Position numbers and translations under genes: made by a program. The notes under the pieces are model-generated. The model worked only from the letters and a program-made list of their open reading frames with translations. It did no database searches and was not told the origin of the DNA. From positions 1 through 56,777 of the forward strand of contig NZ_MACF01000019.1 of the NCBI RefSeq assembly GCF_001884045.1: a DNA stretch of 56,777 nt, given 5' to 3'. Shown here piece by piece: positions 9,782-18,231 of the stretch (the stretch's first letter is position 1; each line of letters starts with the position of its first letter). Source of the DNA: Bacillus mobilis. GTDB lineage: Bacteria; Bacillota; Bacilli; Bacillales; Bacillaceae_G.

Positions 9782-11002
9782 TTGTTAATCGAAGAAAGGA
9801 TGAATAGTGCTTATAAGTGGGTTATGTTAATTGTTGCGACGATTGCTCAAACAACAGCGACGCTTATAACTTATGGTGTTGGAGTTTTCGCTTTATTTTG
9901 GAAAGGAGAATATGGGCTTACGAATATGGAGAGTGGATTGTTAGTAAGTGTTGTAAATATTGGACCGTTATTTTGTATGCTTTTTGTTGGGCGGTTACTG
10001 GATCAATATAATGAAAAATTATTAATTTCTATCAGTTCATTTTTGCTAGGAGGTTCGTTTTTACTAACTAATATAGTAAGTGGATTTAATGGTCTGTTAT
10101 TTGTACTTTTATTAGTAGGAATGTTTTATAGTGTTTCTCAGCCAGGAGGAAGTAAAGTAATTTTAAAATGGTTCCCAAAAGAAAATCGAGGATTAGCAAT
10201 GGGGATAAGGCAAGCTGGTATACCGATTGGTGGTGCGTTAGCGGGAGTGTTAATCCCTTTTCTTACGATACAATATGATGTAACTTACGCAATAAATAGT
10301 ATGGCATGCATTTGTATAATGGGAGGATTATTATTTTTTATGTTTTATAAAGAGCCATATGTTCAAGAAGATGCAAGGAAAGAACATATTAAAATTTCTT
10401 TTTGGATGGAGCTAAAAGTAGTGATATGTAAAAAAGAATTGTATCCAATATATATAACGGGTATTTGCATGATTTCATTGCAAATGGTGTTAGTTGGGCA
10501 CTTCATGAAATTTATAGTAAGGGAAGAATCCATTACATCTATTGTAGCTGGAACAGTATTTTCAGTGATGTTCTTTTCTGGAATGATTGGCCGTGTTGTA
10601 TTAGCAGCTAGTAGTGATTTGTTTTATAAGGGGAATCGGCATACGCCTTTATTTATAGCTGTCTGTGCTTCTATCGGTTTGATTCTATTGTTAGTAATGA
10701 GCATACATACAGTAACGAGTGGAGTATTGTATGGTGTAAGCGCATTGTTAGGCTTCTTTTCAATTGGTTGGTTTAGTCTTTTTATCGTCGAAGTTGCTGA
10801 ATTGGCAAGTGAAGAATCTGTTGGAATAACAGTTAGTTTGGCACTTACATTCAATCAAATAGCGATTATTGTTGCACCTGCTTTATTTGGTTATATTGTC
10901 GATAAGAAAGGGTATACGTATGCTTGGTTGTGTATAGTGATATTATTAAGTATCTCGGTAGTGAGTTTATATAGTAAAAATAAAAAAATAAAAGAAAGTT
11001 AG
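9782..11002 (+). CDS. Major facilitator superfamily transporter
   Basis: This 406-residue integral membrane protein has about twelve hydrophobic segments in two halves. MFS landmarks include GRLLDQYNEK in the first cytoplasmic loop and WFPKENRGLAMGIRQAGIPIGG in the central region, a pattern typical of anion or small-carboxylate carriers. Initiation is probably at TTG 9782, since GGGGAGGG precedes it by six to seven bases; the ATG at 9800 would have its AAGG directly abutting it. It is divergent from the LysR gene, which probably controls it. The substrate cannot be deduced. Confidence 0.87.
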   Translation: MLIEERMNSAYKWVMLIVATIAQTTATLITYGVGVFALFWKGEYGLTNMESGLLVSVVNIGPLFCMLFVGRLLDQYNEKLLISISSFLLGGSFLLTNIVSGFNGLLFVLLLVGMFYSVSQPGGSKVILKWFPKENRGLAMGIRQAGIPIGGALAGVLIPFLTIQYDVTYAINSMACICIMGGLLFFMFYKEPYVQEDARKEHIKISFWMELKVVICKKELYPIYITGICMISLQMVLVGHFMKFIVREESITSIVAGTVFSVMFFSGMIGRVVLAASSDLFYKGNRHTPLFIAVCASIGLILLLVMSIHTVTSGVLYGVSALLGFFSIGWFSLFIVEVAELASEESVGITVSLALTFNQIAIIVAPALFGYIVDKKGYTYAWLCIVILLSISVVSLYSKNKKIKES

Positions 11003-11030
11003 CAATGTAAATTTTTTATGAAGAAAGTCT

Positions 11031-11066
11031 AAAGAAATGCCGAATGAGCGACATTTCTTTTTTTAT
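11031..11066 (+). terminator. Terminator of the MFS gene
   Basis: AAAGAAATG and CATTTCTTT pair, followed by TTTTATATG. Confidence 0.8.
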
Positions 11067-11101
11067 ATGTTGTATAATCAAAATATAAATGAGATTCGTT
11101 T

Positions 11102-11332
11102 TCAATGAGGTTCATTGCCCCTTTTGAAATTGCCTGTTACTTTAGCCATAATGAGTTGTCTTTCTGTATCGTTATGTGCAAGATTTATTTTGTTTAAAAA
11201 TTTTTCAGCAGCATTTCCTTTTAATATCATAATTTGTTTCCTGTAATATTCAATTAAAACTATGTTGTTTTTTGTTACCCTGTAATGAAACATCATATCA
11301 TCTAAACGATTGCGTTTATCAGTAATTTTCAT
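11102..11332 (-). CDS. Small unknown protein, 76 aa
   Basis: This small basic soluble protein reads leftward. Its start (MKITDKRNRLDDMMFHYRVT) is fixed by AAAGGAG ten bases upstream; a longer frame from 11440 lacks such a site. I do not recognise a family. A segment like NNIVLIEYYRKQIMILKG suggests a small beta-rich fold followed by a helix. It stands alone, and a 16-bp palindrome (11357-11372) lies 25 bases upstream of its start, so it probably has a dedicated repressor or is stress-controlled. Confidence 0.7.
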   Translation of the reverse strand: MKITDKRNRLDDMMFHYRVTKNNIVLIEYYRKQIMILKGNAAEKFLNKINLAHNDTERQLIMAKVTGNFKRGNEPH

Positions 11333-11356
11333 GTTTATAACTCCTTTTTGATAATG

Positions 11357-11372
11357 TGTAACAAATGTTACA
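11357..11372. promoter_or_regulatory. 16-bp palindrome upstream of the 76-aa gene
   Basis: TGTAACAAATGTTACA has perfect 6-bp arms around AAAT and lies 25-40 bases before the start codon, the usual place for an operator overlapping a promoter. The half-site TGTAAC resembles PadR-type boxes, but the regulator is not identifiable. Confidence 0.45.
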
Positions 11373-11593
11373 TAAGATATTGAAATTATAGTAGGGTGTA
11401 TCCGATTGTAAGGTGGAAATTTTGCAAGAAAGAAATACAATAGAGAGTAGTCAAAAACTGAATATGAGAAAAAGGAATCTAGTTTAATAAGGTGAATAAT
11501 AGATAGATAATAATATAAAGTATCTGAAAATTAATAGATATAGAATAGAATGGATGCGCGTTAAGTGAAACTAGATAAAAGAGGGTTCCTATT

Positions 11594-12724
11594 ATGTTAA
11601 AGAAATGGTTAATTGTTTTCTTTATTTTTGCTATTTTTTGTGGGAGTGTCGTTGCACTAATACATGCAAATAAAGGTAAGAAATATGATATAAAAGCATT
11701 TTCTAATGTAAATAGTAAGCAAAAGGGCAATATGCAGGAAGTTGATGCAAATGAGAAAAAGCGTTATGAAGTTGCAGCTGGAAAGCTAGATCAATATTTA
11801 AAAGATAAAGGATTTAATGGGAGTGTTCTTGTAGCTAGTAAAGATCATGTGATTTTACGAAAAGGTTATGGGTATGCGAATGTGGAAGATAAAGTAGTAA
11901 CAACGCCAAGAACGAAATATCGCATTGGTTCTATTACGAAAACAGTCGTTGCAATATCAATTATGCAGCTAAAAGAAAAAGGGAAGTTAAATATTGAAGA
12001 CAATGTAAATAAGTATATTCCATCGTTTCCGGCAGATAAAAACGTTACGTTGCGAAATTTGTTAACACATACATCTGGGTTACCAGATCAGGGACAAGGT
12101 AGGGTTGATGCGGCGTCACGACTAAAGTTAGTAACGTGGATTGGGGCGCAAAAATTACAATTCCCTGCAGGGACAGGATGGCGATATACAGATTATAATT
12201 ATATGGTACTTGCGTATATTGTAGAAAAAATAGCAAATAAACCACTTGCTGAATATGTGAAAGAAAATATTTTTACCCCTGTTGAAATGCATGAATCTGG
12301 AATGGGTGCAACTCTCCCAGAAGATATTTTTTTAGCAGAAGGTTATACGAGAAAAGATAATGAGTTAATAGCTGCACCCCGCTTAAAAATGAGCTGGTTG
12401 TATGGGTGTGGTGAAATGTATACGACTGTTGAAGATATGAAAAGATTAGATGAGGCTATTATGGATGGAAAACTGCTATCTAAACAAAGTGTATTAGATA
12501 TGTTTACTGCATCACCTGCAAGAAAATATGGATTTAGTTTCTATACGTATCCAGATTATTATCATAACCACGGCGTATTATCAGGATGGAATACTTTTAA
12601 TAATTTTAACTGGGATAAAAGAACGTTTGTCATATTATTCTCTAACGTTCAAAATGGTATGAGTGATGCATTTAACCAAGAGTTTAGGAAAATGGCGAAT
12701 GATTTAATAGAAGGAAAAGAATAA
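11594..12724 (+). CDS. Membrane-anchored serine hydrolase, class C beta-lactamase/PBP family
   Basis: This is a 376-residue member of the beta-lactamase/D-alanyl-D-alanine carboxypeptidase fold. The first 25 residues are a hydrophobic anchor or uncleaved signal (KKWLIVFFIFAIFCGSVVAL). The catalytic SxxK motif is SITK near residue 113. The second motif position reads YTD (RYTDYNYMVLAYI) where YSN is typical. The third motif is HGVLSG near the C-terminus. It probably acts on cell-wall peptides or esters outside the membrane. Such proteins in Bacillus are rarely true beta-lactamases. It has its own terminator, and no obvious partner is adjacent. Confidence 0.88.
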   Translation: MLKKWLIVFFIFAIFCGSVVALIHANKGKKYDIKAFSNVNSKQKGNMQEVDANEKKRYEVAAGKLDQYLKDKGFNGSVLVASKDHVILRKGYGYANVEDKVVTTPRTKYRIGSITKTVVAISIMQLKEKGKLNIEDNVNKYIPSFPADKNVTLRNLLTHTSGLPDQGQGRVDAASRLKLVTWIGAQKLQFPAGTGWRYTDYNYMVLAYIVEKIANKPLAEYVKENIFTPVEMHESGMGATLPEDIFLAEGYTRKDNELIAAPRLKMSWLYGCGEMYTTVEDMKRLDEAIMDGKLLSKQSVLDMFTASPARKYGFSFYTYPDYYHNHGVLSGWNTFNNFNWDKRTFVILFSNVQNGMSDAFNQEFRKMANDLIEGKE

Positions 12725-12730
12725 TTTTAA

Positions 12731-12770
12731 AATCGGTATTGATATGTAATTATCAATACCGATTTTTTTA
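12731..12770 (+). terminator. Terminator of the serine hydrolase gene
   Basis: AATCGGTATTGATA and TATCAATACCGATT form a perfect 14-bp stem with tail TTTTTA. Confidence 0.9.
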
Positions 12771-12950
12771 TTTCGTAAAGTTCAGCGTGCTAAACAAATA
12801 GGTAAGGAAGATAGTTGAATAAATACATATTGGTAGTTAAATGATAGGAATGTAAAGAGTGATTGGGAATTTTTACATTGGAGAAAAAGCTTGAGCTTCA
12901 CACTATGTGAAGCTTTATATTATTGGAGATAAGAACAGGAGGTTGAAAAA

Positions 12951-14108
12951 ATGAAGAAAATAGTAAAGTTTTGCTTAATAGCTACATTATCCACGGCGAT
13001 TATTAGTGGTTGTTCTTTTGAAGGTGGTAATGAAAATGCAAAAGGGAAAGAGAATGAAAAAATAGCGGTACAGAAAAAAGTTGGGAAATATACGATGCCA
13101 GATGAAAAAGATAAGCATGAAGGTACATGGTTGCAATGGCCTCATGAATACACATATGGTGAAGAGTATAAGCAGGAAGTTGAACCGATTTGGGTTAAGA
13201 TGGCAAGTGCTTTAACCGAGGGTGAAAAAGTCCATATTGTTGCATACGATGAGGAAGAGAAAGAGCGCATCAATAATCTTTTAATAGATAAAGGACTGAA
13301 TATGGATAAAATTGATTTCTTTATCGCTCCTACTGATGATGTATGGGCAAGAGATAGTGGGCCGATTTTTGTTTATGACAATAATAAAAATCTCAAAATA
13401 TTAGATCCGGCATTTAATGGTTGGGGAAAGAAAACTCCTTATAAAAATGATGCTCGTATACGTGAAAATGTTAGTAAACAATTGGGGATTGAAAGGATTG
13501 ATTGGGGGAAATTTGTCCTGGAAGGCGGCGCAATTGAATTAGACAGTAATGGGACTGCTTTATTAACTCGAAGTGCAGTAACAAATAAAAATAGAAATCC
13601 GGATCTATCAGAAAAGGAAATTGAAAAATATATAAGTGACCTTGGAGTAACAAACTTTATTTGGTTAGACGGAGTACCTAATTTAGATATTACTGATTTC
13701 CATATCGATGGATTTGCTAAATTTCATGGTAAATCTACCATTGTAACGATGAAAGAAGATGACCTAGCCGAATGGGGGTTATCAAACAAAGATATGGACA
13801 CATTGTTAGATGCAAAAAATGCGTCAGGACAGAAATATAAGTATGAATATTTACCTCTTAGTAAAGAGAAAGTTACTTTAGAAAATGGAAAAGCTCTCGA
13901 TTATAAGGGATCGTATATTAATTATTATATTGGGAATACAGTGGTATTGGTGCCTAATTATAATGATCCGAATGATAAAATCGCAAACGATACGATTCAG
14001 AAGTTATATCCAGATCGTAAAGTAGTTGGTATTGATGTGAGAGAGCTTTATAAAAATGGCGGTATGATTCATTGTGTGACACAGCAACAACCGATTCAAT
14101 TGAAGTAA
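12951..14108 (+). CDS. Lipoprotein agmatine deiminase/peptidylarginine deiminase-family enzyme
   Basis: This is a 385-residue guanidino-group-modifying enzyme with an export signal: a basic start, a hydrophobic stretch and the lipobox ISGC at about residues 19-22, so it should be lipid-anchored outside the membrane. The mature part carries family motifs: HEGTWLQWPHE, WARDSGPIF, GGAIELDSNG, DFHIDGFAKF, and the catalytic cysteine in GGMIHCVTQ near residue 375. Known relatives convert agmatine to N-carbamoylputrescine or citrullinate arginine. An extracytoplasmic location is unusual for agmatine deiminase. A small hairpin (AGCTTCACA/TGTGAAGCT at 12894-12914) precedes the ribosome binding site. 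It heads the 13-19 kb guanidino cluster. Confidence 0.9.
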   Translation: MKKIVKFCLIATLSTAIISGCSFEGGNENAKGKENEKIAVQKKVGKYTMPDEKDKHEGTWLQWPHEYTYGEEYKQEVEPIWVKMASALTEGEKVHIVAYDEEEKERINNLLIDKGLNMDKIDFFIAPTDDVWARDSGPIFVYDNNKNLKILDPAFNGWGKKTPYKNDARIRENVSKQLGIERIDWGKFVLEGGAIELDSNGTALLTRSAVTNKNRNPDLSEKEIEKYISDLGVTNFIWLDGVPNLDITDFHIDGFAKFHGKSTIVTMKEDDLAEWGLSNKDMDTLLDAKNASGQKYKYEYLPLSKEKVTLENGKALDYKGSYINYYIGNTVVLVPNYNDPNDKIANDTIQKLYPDRKVVGIDVRELYKNGGMIHCVTQQQPIQLK

Positions 14109-14205
14109 TCGATTGAAATGTAGCAACCTACGGACAAAATAAGTGAATTGTTACTTTTTACCTATTTTGTCATGTTTTATTTTTGGTGAAAAGGGAGTAA
14201 GGGTA

Positions 14206-14358
14206 TTGAACGGAATAATCTTAACTAGCTTCATAATGATAGGATTTATGATGCTATTATTCAATTTCATATTTTCATATAAATTTCTATTTTTGTATTT
14301 TAAAATCCTGTCAAGAGTCAATTTACGGCTTAATGACAGCTTTATATTTTTAATATAA
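14206..14358 (+). CDS. Doubtful small hydrophobic peptide
   Basis: A 50-codon frame starts at TTG, preceded by AAAGGGAGTAAGGG, and encodes a highly hydrophobic peptide with one or two possible membrane segments (NGIILTSFIMIGFMMLLFN). I know no homologue, and AT-rich intergenic DNA readily gives such frames. It is listed only because a ribosome binding site is present. Confidence 0.22.
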   Translation: MNGIILTSFIMIGFMMLLFNFIFSYKFLFLYFKILSRVNLRLNDSFIFLI

Positions 14359-14488
14359 ATATATAATATTTCTCCGTGCTATAATCCATTCATGAAATGT
14401 GCACGTTTCGAAAATTGTTATGAAAAGAGAAGTAGTTGGCATAGTGAAATTAGTTATTGAACCATTATTAAAAAGCGAGGTAAATAAT

Positions 14489-15466
14489 ATGGAACAAAAA
14501 CAAAATGGAATTATTTTCACTGCAATTCCAGATAAATCAAATGGATATTATCGTCCGTTTTATGAGGATTTGATTTATTTTAATGAATACTTAAATGAAA
14601 ATAAATCATTTACTGATCAACTTGTTTCTTTATCTGTTGAAGAGCAAGATTTTCATACAAGCTTTTTTGAGTATGATGATATTTGGCTAAGAGATGTTGC
14701 ACCAGTCGTCACAAATCATTTAGTTAAATTTAAATATCAACCCAATTACTTACCGAAAGATCAATGGCGATATTTAGATCAACAATTTAATAAATGGTTG
14801 AAAAAGAACGACTTTGAATATGTGAAATCTCCATTGATATTAGACGGTGGAAATCTTATTTGGAATAAAAAAGATACTGTTATAGTAACGGAACGTATAT
14901 TTGATGATAATTATGATTGGACAGAAGAAGAAATTATAGAGCAACTGGAATGGGATTTGGATGTGAGCCGCGTTATTATTATTCCTGCTGAAGAAGGGGA
15001 CGTGCTTGCACATGCAGACGGAATGGTTAAATTCATTGATGAACACACGATGTTTATTAGTGATTTTTTAGGGGACCATGAATTTAGATATAATGTTCAG
15101 GAGATTATTCAAGAGCAAATGCCAGAAGCTAAATTTATAGTTGTGCCATCGTCATATACAGAGAAAGGGCAATATGATCAAGAAATAGCGTCGGCAAAAG
15201 GATTGTATATAAATATGTTAGAAACATGTGATACGATTTACGTGCCTAAATTTGGATTAGCTAAAGATCAGGAAGTGTTACGATATATTCAACAGCATAC
15301 GGAGAAACAAGCTATTCAAATTCATGTAGGAGAAATATCGACAATGGGAGGCGCAATCAATTGTTTAACGTGGTATTGTCCTTCGCATTTGTTACCTTCA
15401 AAAATGAAAAGATTGAACAATCAGAATGAAGAATTTTCAGTTAGGAAAATTTTTGATTGGCTTTAA
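14489..15466 (+). CDS. Divergent agmatine deiminase-family protein
   Basis: This 325-residue cytosolic protein belongs to the same deiminase superfamily as its neighbours but is clearly divergent. It shows DDIWLRDVAPVV, LDGGNLIW, the His-Asp pair in LAHADGMVKFID, and the catalytic Cys in GGAINCLTW near residue 292, so the core catalytic set appears retained. The HEGTWLQWP entry motif of the other two copies is absent, suggesting a different guanidino substrate. The start at 14489 is chosen because GCGAGGT lies upstream; the longer frame from 14399 has no ribosome binding site. The MerR-type gene follows 38 bp later and is probably co-transcribed. Confidence 0.85.
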   Translation: MEQKQNGIIFTAIPDKSNGYYRPFYEDLIYFNEYLNENKSFTDQLVSLSVEEQDFHTSFFEYDDIWLRDVAPVVTNHLVKFKYQPNYLPKDQWRYLDQQFNKWLKKNDFEYVKSPLILDGGNLIWNKKDTVIVTERIFDDNYDWTEEEIIEQLEWDLDVSRVIIIPAEEGDVLAHADGMVKFIDEHTMFISDFLGDHEFRYNVQEIIQEQMPEAKFIVVPSSYTEKGQYDQEIASAKGLYINMLETCDTIYVPKFGLAKDQEVLRYIQQHTEKQAIQIHVGEISTMGGAINCLTWYCPSHLLPSKMKRLNNQNEEFSVRKIFDWL

Positions 15467-15504
15467 AATAAGCGTATAAGAAAATGTATTCAAGGGGTAA
15501 GTAT

Positions 15505-16326
15505 ATGTATACAATTACTGAGTTTTCGCGGATTTGTAAAATGAGTACACGGATGCTAAGGCATTATGACAAAGAGGGTATATTAAAACCAGCATACGTG
15601 AACCCGGAAAATGGGTATAGATATTATGAGCAAGGGCAGTTAGAAATAGCATTGAAAATAAAAAAGTTAAGGGAGTATAAATTCCCTCTACCGAAAATTA
15701 AAATCATTCTTCAGTCGTCAGATCAAGATTCATTTATTAAACATATGCAAGCACAAATTATAGAGTTATCTCATGAAGTAAAACAAAATTTACAGGTTAT
15801 TTCAGAAATGAATGAAATGGTAAATATGAATTCTGCTTTAAATACTGCTTGCCATAGAAATTACGATATATTAATTGGGATGAGAAATGAAATAACAGTA
15901 ATTTCTCAAAGGTTACAAATAAATATAGATGATATGGATGATTATTTTTATGACTTATATGAAATAGTACACAAGAATAACTTCCAAATAGTCGGCTCGC
16001 CTTCTACAGTTTTTTATGATGAAGAGTATATTCCAAATAAGAGTGATATTGAATTAAGAATTCCGGTAATGCATGGGAACAATACAGATGTAGTACAAGA
16101 ATATGAAATAAAAAAACTAAATCCGCATCAAATCGTTACTACTATGCATTATGGAAGTTATGACTATATAGGTTACGCTTATATAGCATTAGAAAAATGG
16201 ATTGAAAGAAATGGTTATGTAATAGAGGATTCACCATATGAGGTTTACGTAAAAGGACCTGAATGTGATTGTTTAGTAGAGGAGTATGTGACACAAATTT
16301 GTTTTGTAGTTATGAAAATAGACTGA
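15505..16326 (+). CDS. MerR-family regulator with GyrI-like effector domain
   Basis: This is a 273-residue regulator of the BmrR type. The N-terminal MerR domain has the hallmark helix-turn-helix and wing: YTITEFSRICKMSTRMLRHY, then GYRYYEQGQ. A coiled-coil dimerisation helix (residues 75-110) leads into a C-terminal effector-binding domain with ECDCLVEEYVTQICFVV at its end. BmrR-like proteins sense lipophilic cations and activate transport or enzyme genes. Here the neighbours are deiminases and an amidohydrolase, so a guanidinium- or amine-type ligand is a reasonable guess. AAGGGGT precedes the ATG at 15505. Confidence 0.87.
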   Translation: MYTITEFSRICKMSTRMLRHYDKEGILKPAYVNPENGYRYYEQGQLEIALKIKKLREYKFPLPKIKIILQSSDQDSFIKHMQAQIIELSHEVKQNLQVISEMNEMVNMNSALNTACHRNYDILIGMRNEITVISQRLQINIDDMDDYFYDLYEIVHKNNFQIVGSPSTVFYDEEYIPNKSDIELRIPVMHGNNTDVVQEYEIKKLNPHQIVTTMHYGSYDYIGYAYIALEKWIERNGYVIEDSPYEVYVKGPECDCLVEEYVTQICFVVMKID

Positions 16327-16328
16327 AG

Positions 16329-16370
16329 ATAAGGATTGACATTAACATTATGTCAATCCTTATTCTATTT
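16329..16370 (+). terminator. Terminator after the MerR gene
   Basis: ATAAGGATTGACAT and ATGTCAATCCTTAT form a perfect 14-bp stem followed by TCTATTTAT. Confidence 0.8.
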
Positions 16371-16407
16371 ATGTAAGTAATTCATCATAATAAAAAGGAG
16401 AAAGAAT

Positions 16408-18147
16408 ATGAAAAAAACAATCATGATTATTTGTCTGATTCTAAGTATGACATTGGTTTCAGCATGTACTCCTGGAGGAGAAGGTGAGAATGGTAGCTTT
16501 GTTCTACCTAAGGAATTGCCTAAAAATGTAGTGTTTAAAAATGGTACAATCTATACTTCAAATGGAAAGCAAGACATTGTAGAGGCTGTAGCCGTTAAAG
16601 AAGGGAAAATTACATTTGTTGGTTCAAACAAAGATGTAGAAAAATTTATAAATGAAGATACGAAAGTGGTGGATTTACAAGGGCGTTTTATTCTTCCTGG
16701 TTTTGTGGACAATCATAATCATATATTTGAGGCGAGATCACCAGCAGCAGGGAATTGTAGTGTCTCACCAGATGCTTCGTTGCAAGAACAACGCTCGTAT
16801 TTAAGGGCTTGTAAAAAAGATATGAAAGATGGCGAATGGGTAAGTGGAACAGGATTTAGTTTGGAAGAGTTGTTAAAAGACATGGACGAAAAGTCAGAAC
16901 AACAAACGCCATTACAAGTTCTTGATGAGTTATTTCCTAATAACCCGGTATTAATTATGGAAAGAACTTCTCATTCTGTATGGGTTAACTCAAAAGCATT
17001 GGAAGTAGCGGGAATAAATAAAGATACGAAAGATCCGCAAGGCGGAAGAATTATCCGGGATCCAGAAACAGGAGAACCTTTCGGGCTTCTGTATGATACA
17101 GCAGGGGATATCGTAATGGAAAAAGCATGGAATTCTCAGCCTAAACTCTTTGAAAAAAATTATGAAGGTTTGTTAGACGGTTTAGATGAGGTTGCGAAGA
17201 ATGGTATTACTACAGTCGGCGATGGACGTCTCTACTGGAAACGAGGCTGGTTAGATGTTTGGAATAAAGTTAACGATGAGAAAAAGTTAACGTCACGAGT
17301 AGTACTGCGTCCGTGGGTATATCCGAACTTAAATGAAACAGAACAAATTGAGTATTTCAAAAAAATTAAGCGTGATGATGTATCATCTCGAATGCTTATT
17401 AATCAAGTGAAGATGTATAGTGATGGAATTAGCATTAACAGTACTGCTAAAATACTAGAAAAATATAAATTTGAGTGGTTTAAAGGAACACCGTACGGTT
17501 TGAACTATATTCCAGAAGAAAAAATGAAATGGTGGTTGACGGAACTCAATAAACTTGGTTACGGTGCACTCATTCATACGATTGGAGATGGCGGGGTAAG
17601 AGAGAGTTTAAATGCAATTGAAGCTGCGAAAAAAGAAGGGGCGAATCAGCCTTATACGCTTACGCATGTTGAAATGGTAGAAGATAGTGATATAAATCGT
17701 TTTGCTAAGTTAGGTATTAGCGCTGATTTCCAAGTAGGTCATGATTTTGCAGAAGATCCTAAACAAAGCTGGGCAAGTACGTATTTTTCAAATCAACAGA
17801 TGGAACGAATTATGCCGTTAGGACGCATTTGGAAGACAGGAGCAAACGTATCACTTAGTAGTGATTGGGATGTAAATGAACTAAATCCACTTGTGACGAT
17901 TTCGAATGCGCTAAGTATTGAAGAGAAAGGCTTATCTGATATATATGCAGCTATTGATGCTTATACGATTAAGCCCGCCAAAGCATTAGGTCTTGATAAT
18001 ATTACTGGTTCAATTGAAGTAGGTAAATCAGCCGATATGATATTACTAAATGAAGATATTACTAAAATGAGTTTCGATAAGATTCCAGATGCGAAAGTTT
18101 TAGTGACGGTTTTACAAGGAGAAGTAGTGTATCACAAGGGAGAATGA
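16408..18147 (+). CDS. Lipoprotein metal-dependent amidohydrolase (YtcJ-like)
   Basis: This 579-residue exported protein has a signal peptide ending in the lipobox VSAC. The mature part is an Amidohydrolase_3-type enzyme. The metal ligands are HxH in DNHNHIF, a lysine in NQVKMYSDG, histidines in LIHTIGDGG and LTHVEMVED, and an aspartate in SLSSDWD. The C-terminal GKSADMILLN is the usual amidohydrolase tail. Relatives hydrolyse N-substituted formamides or cyclic and linear amides. Set between exported and cytosolic deiminases, it may process ureido or amide products of guanidino catabolism outside the cell; that is inference. Confidence 0.87.
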   Translation: MKKTIMIICLILSMTLVSACTPGGEGENGSFVLPKELPKNVVFKNGTIYTSNGKQDIVEAVAVKEGKITFVGSNKDVEKFINEDTKVVDLQGRFILPGFVDNHNHIFEARSPAAGNCSVSPDASLQEQRSYLRACKKDMKDGEWVSGTGFSLEELLKDMDEKSEQQTPLQVLDELFPNNPVLIMERTSHSVWVNSKALEVAGINKDTKDPQGGRIIRDPETGEPFGLLYDTAGDIVMEKAWNSQPKLFEKNYEGLLDGLDEVAKNGITTVGDGRLYWKRGWLDVWNKVNDEKKLTSRVVLRPWVYPNLNETEQIEYFKKIKRDDVSSRMLINQVKMYSDGISINSTAKILEKYKFEWFKGTPYGLNYIPEEKMKWWLTELNKLGYGALIHTIGDGGVRESLNAIEAAKKEGANQPYTLTHVEMVEDSDINRFAKLGISADFQVGHDFAEDPKQSWASTYFSNQQMERIMPLGRIWKTGANVSLSSDWDVNELNPLVTISNALSIEEKGLSDIYAAIDAYTIKPAKALGLDNITGSIEVGKSADMILLNEDITKMSFDKIPDAKVLVTVLQGEVVYHKGE

Positions 18148-18189
18148 AGAATTAGTTAGTATATTTCTGTTGACCTTAACACGATGTCA

Positions 18190-18206
18190 AAGTTTAGACT
18201 AAACTT
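18190..18206. promoter_or_regulatory. 17-bp palindrome upstream of the third deiminase
   Basis: AAGTTTAG-A-CTAAACTT is a perfect palindrome ending 25 bases before the ATG at 18232. It is a candidate operator. It is too AT-rich and lacks a U-tract for a convincing terminator. Confidence 0.4.
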
Positions 18207-18231
18207 ACATTCGAAGAAAGGATGAACACGT

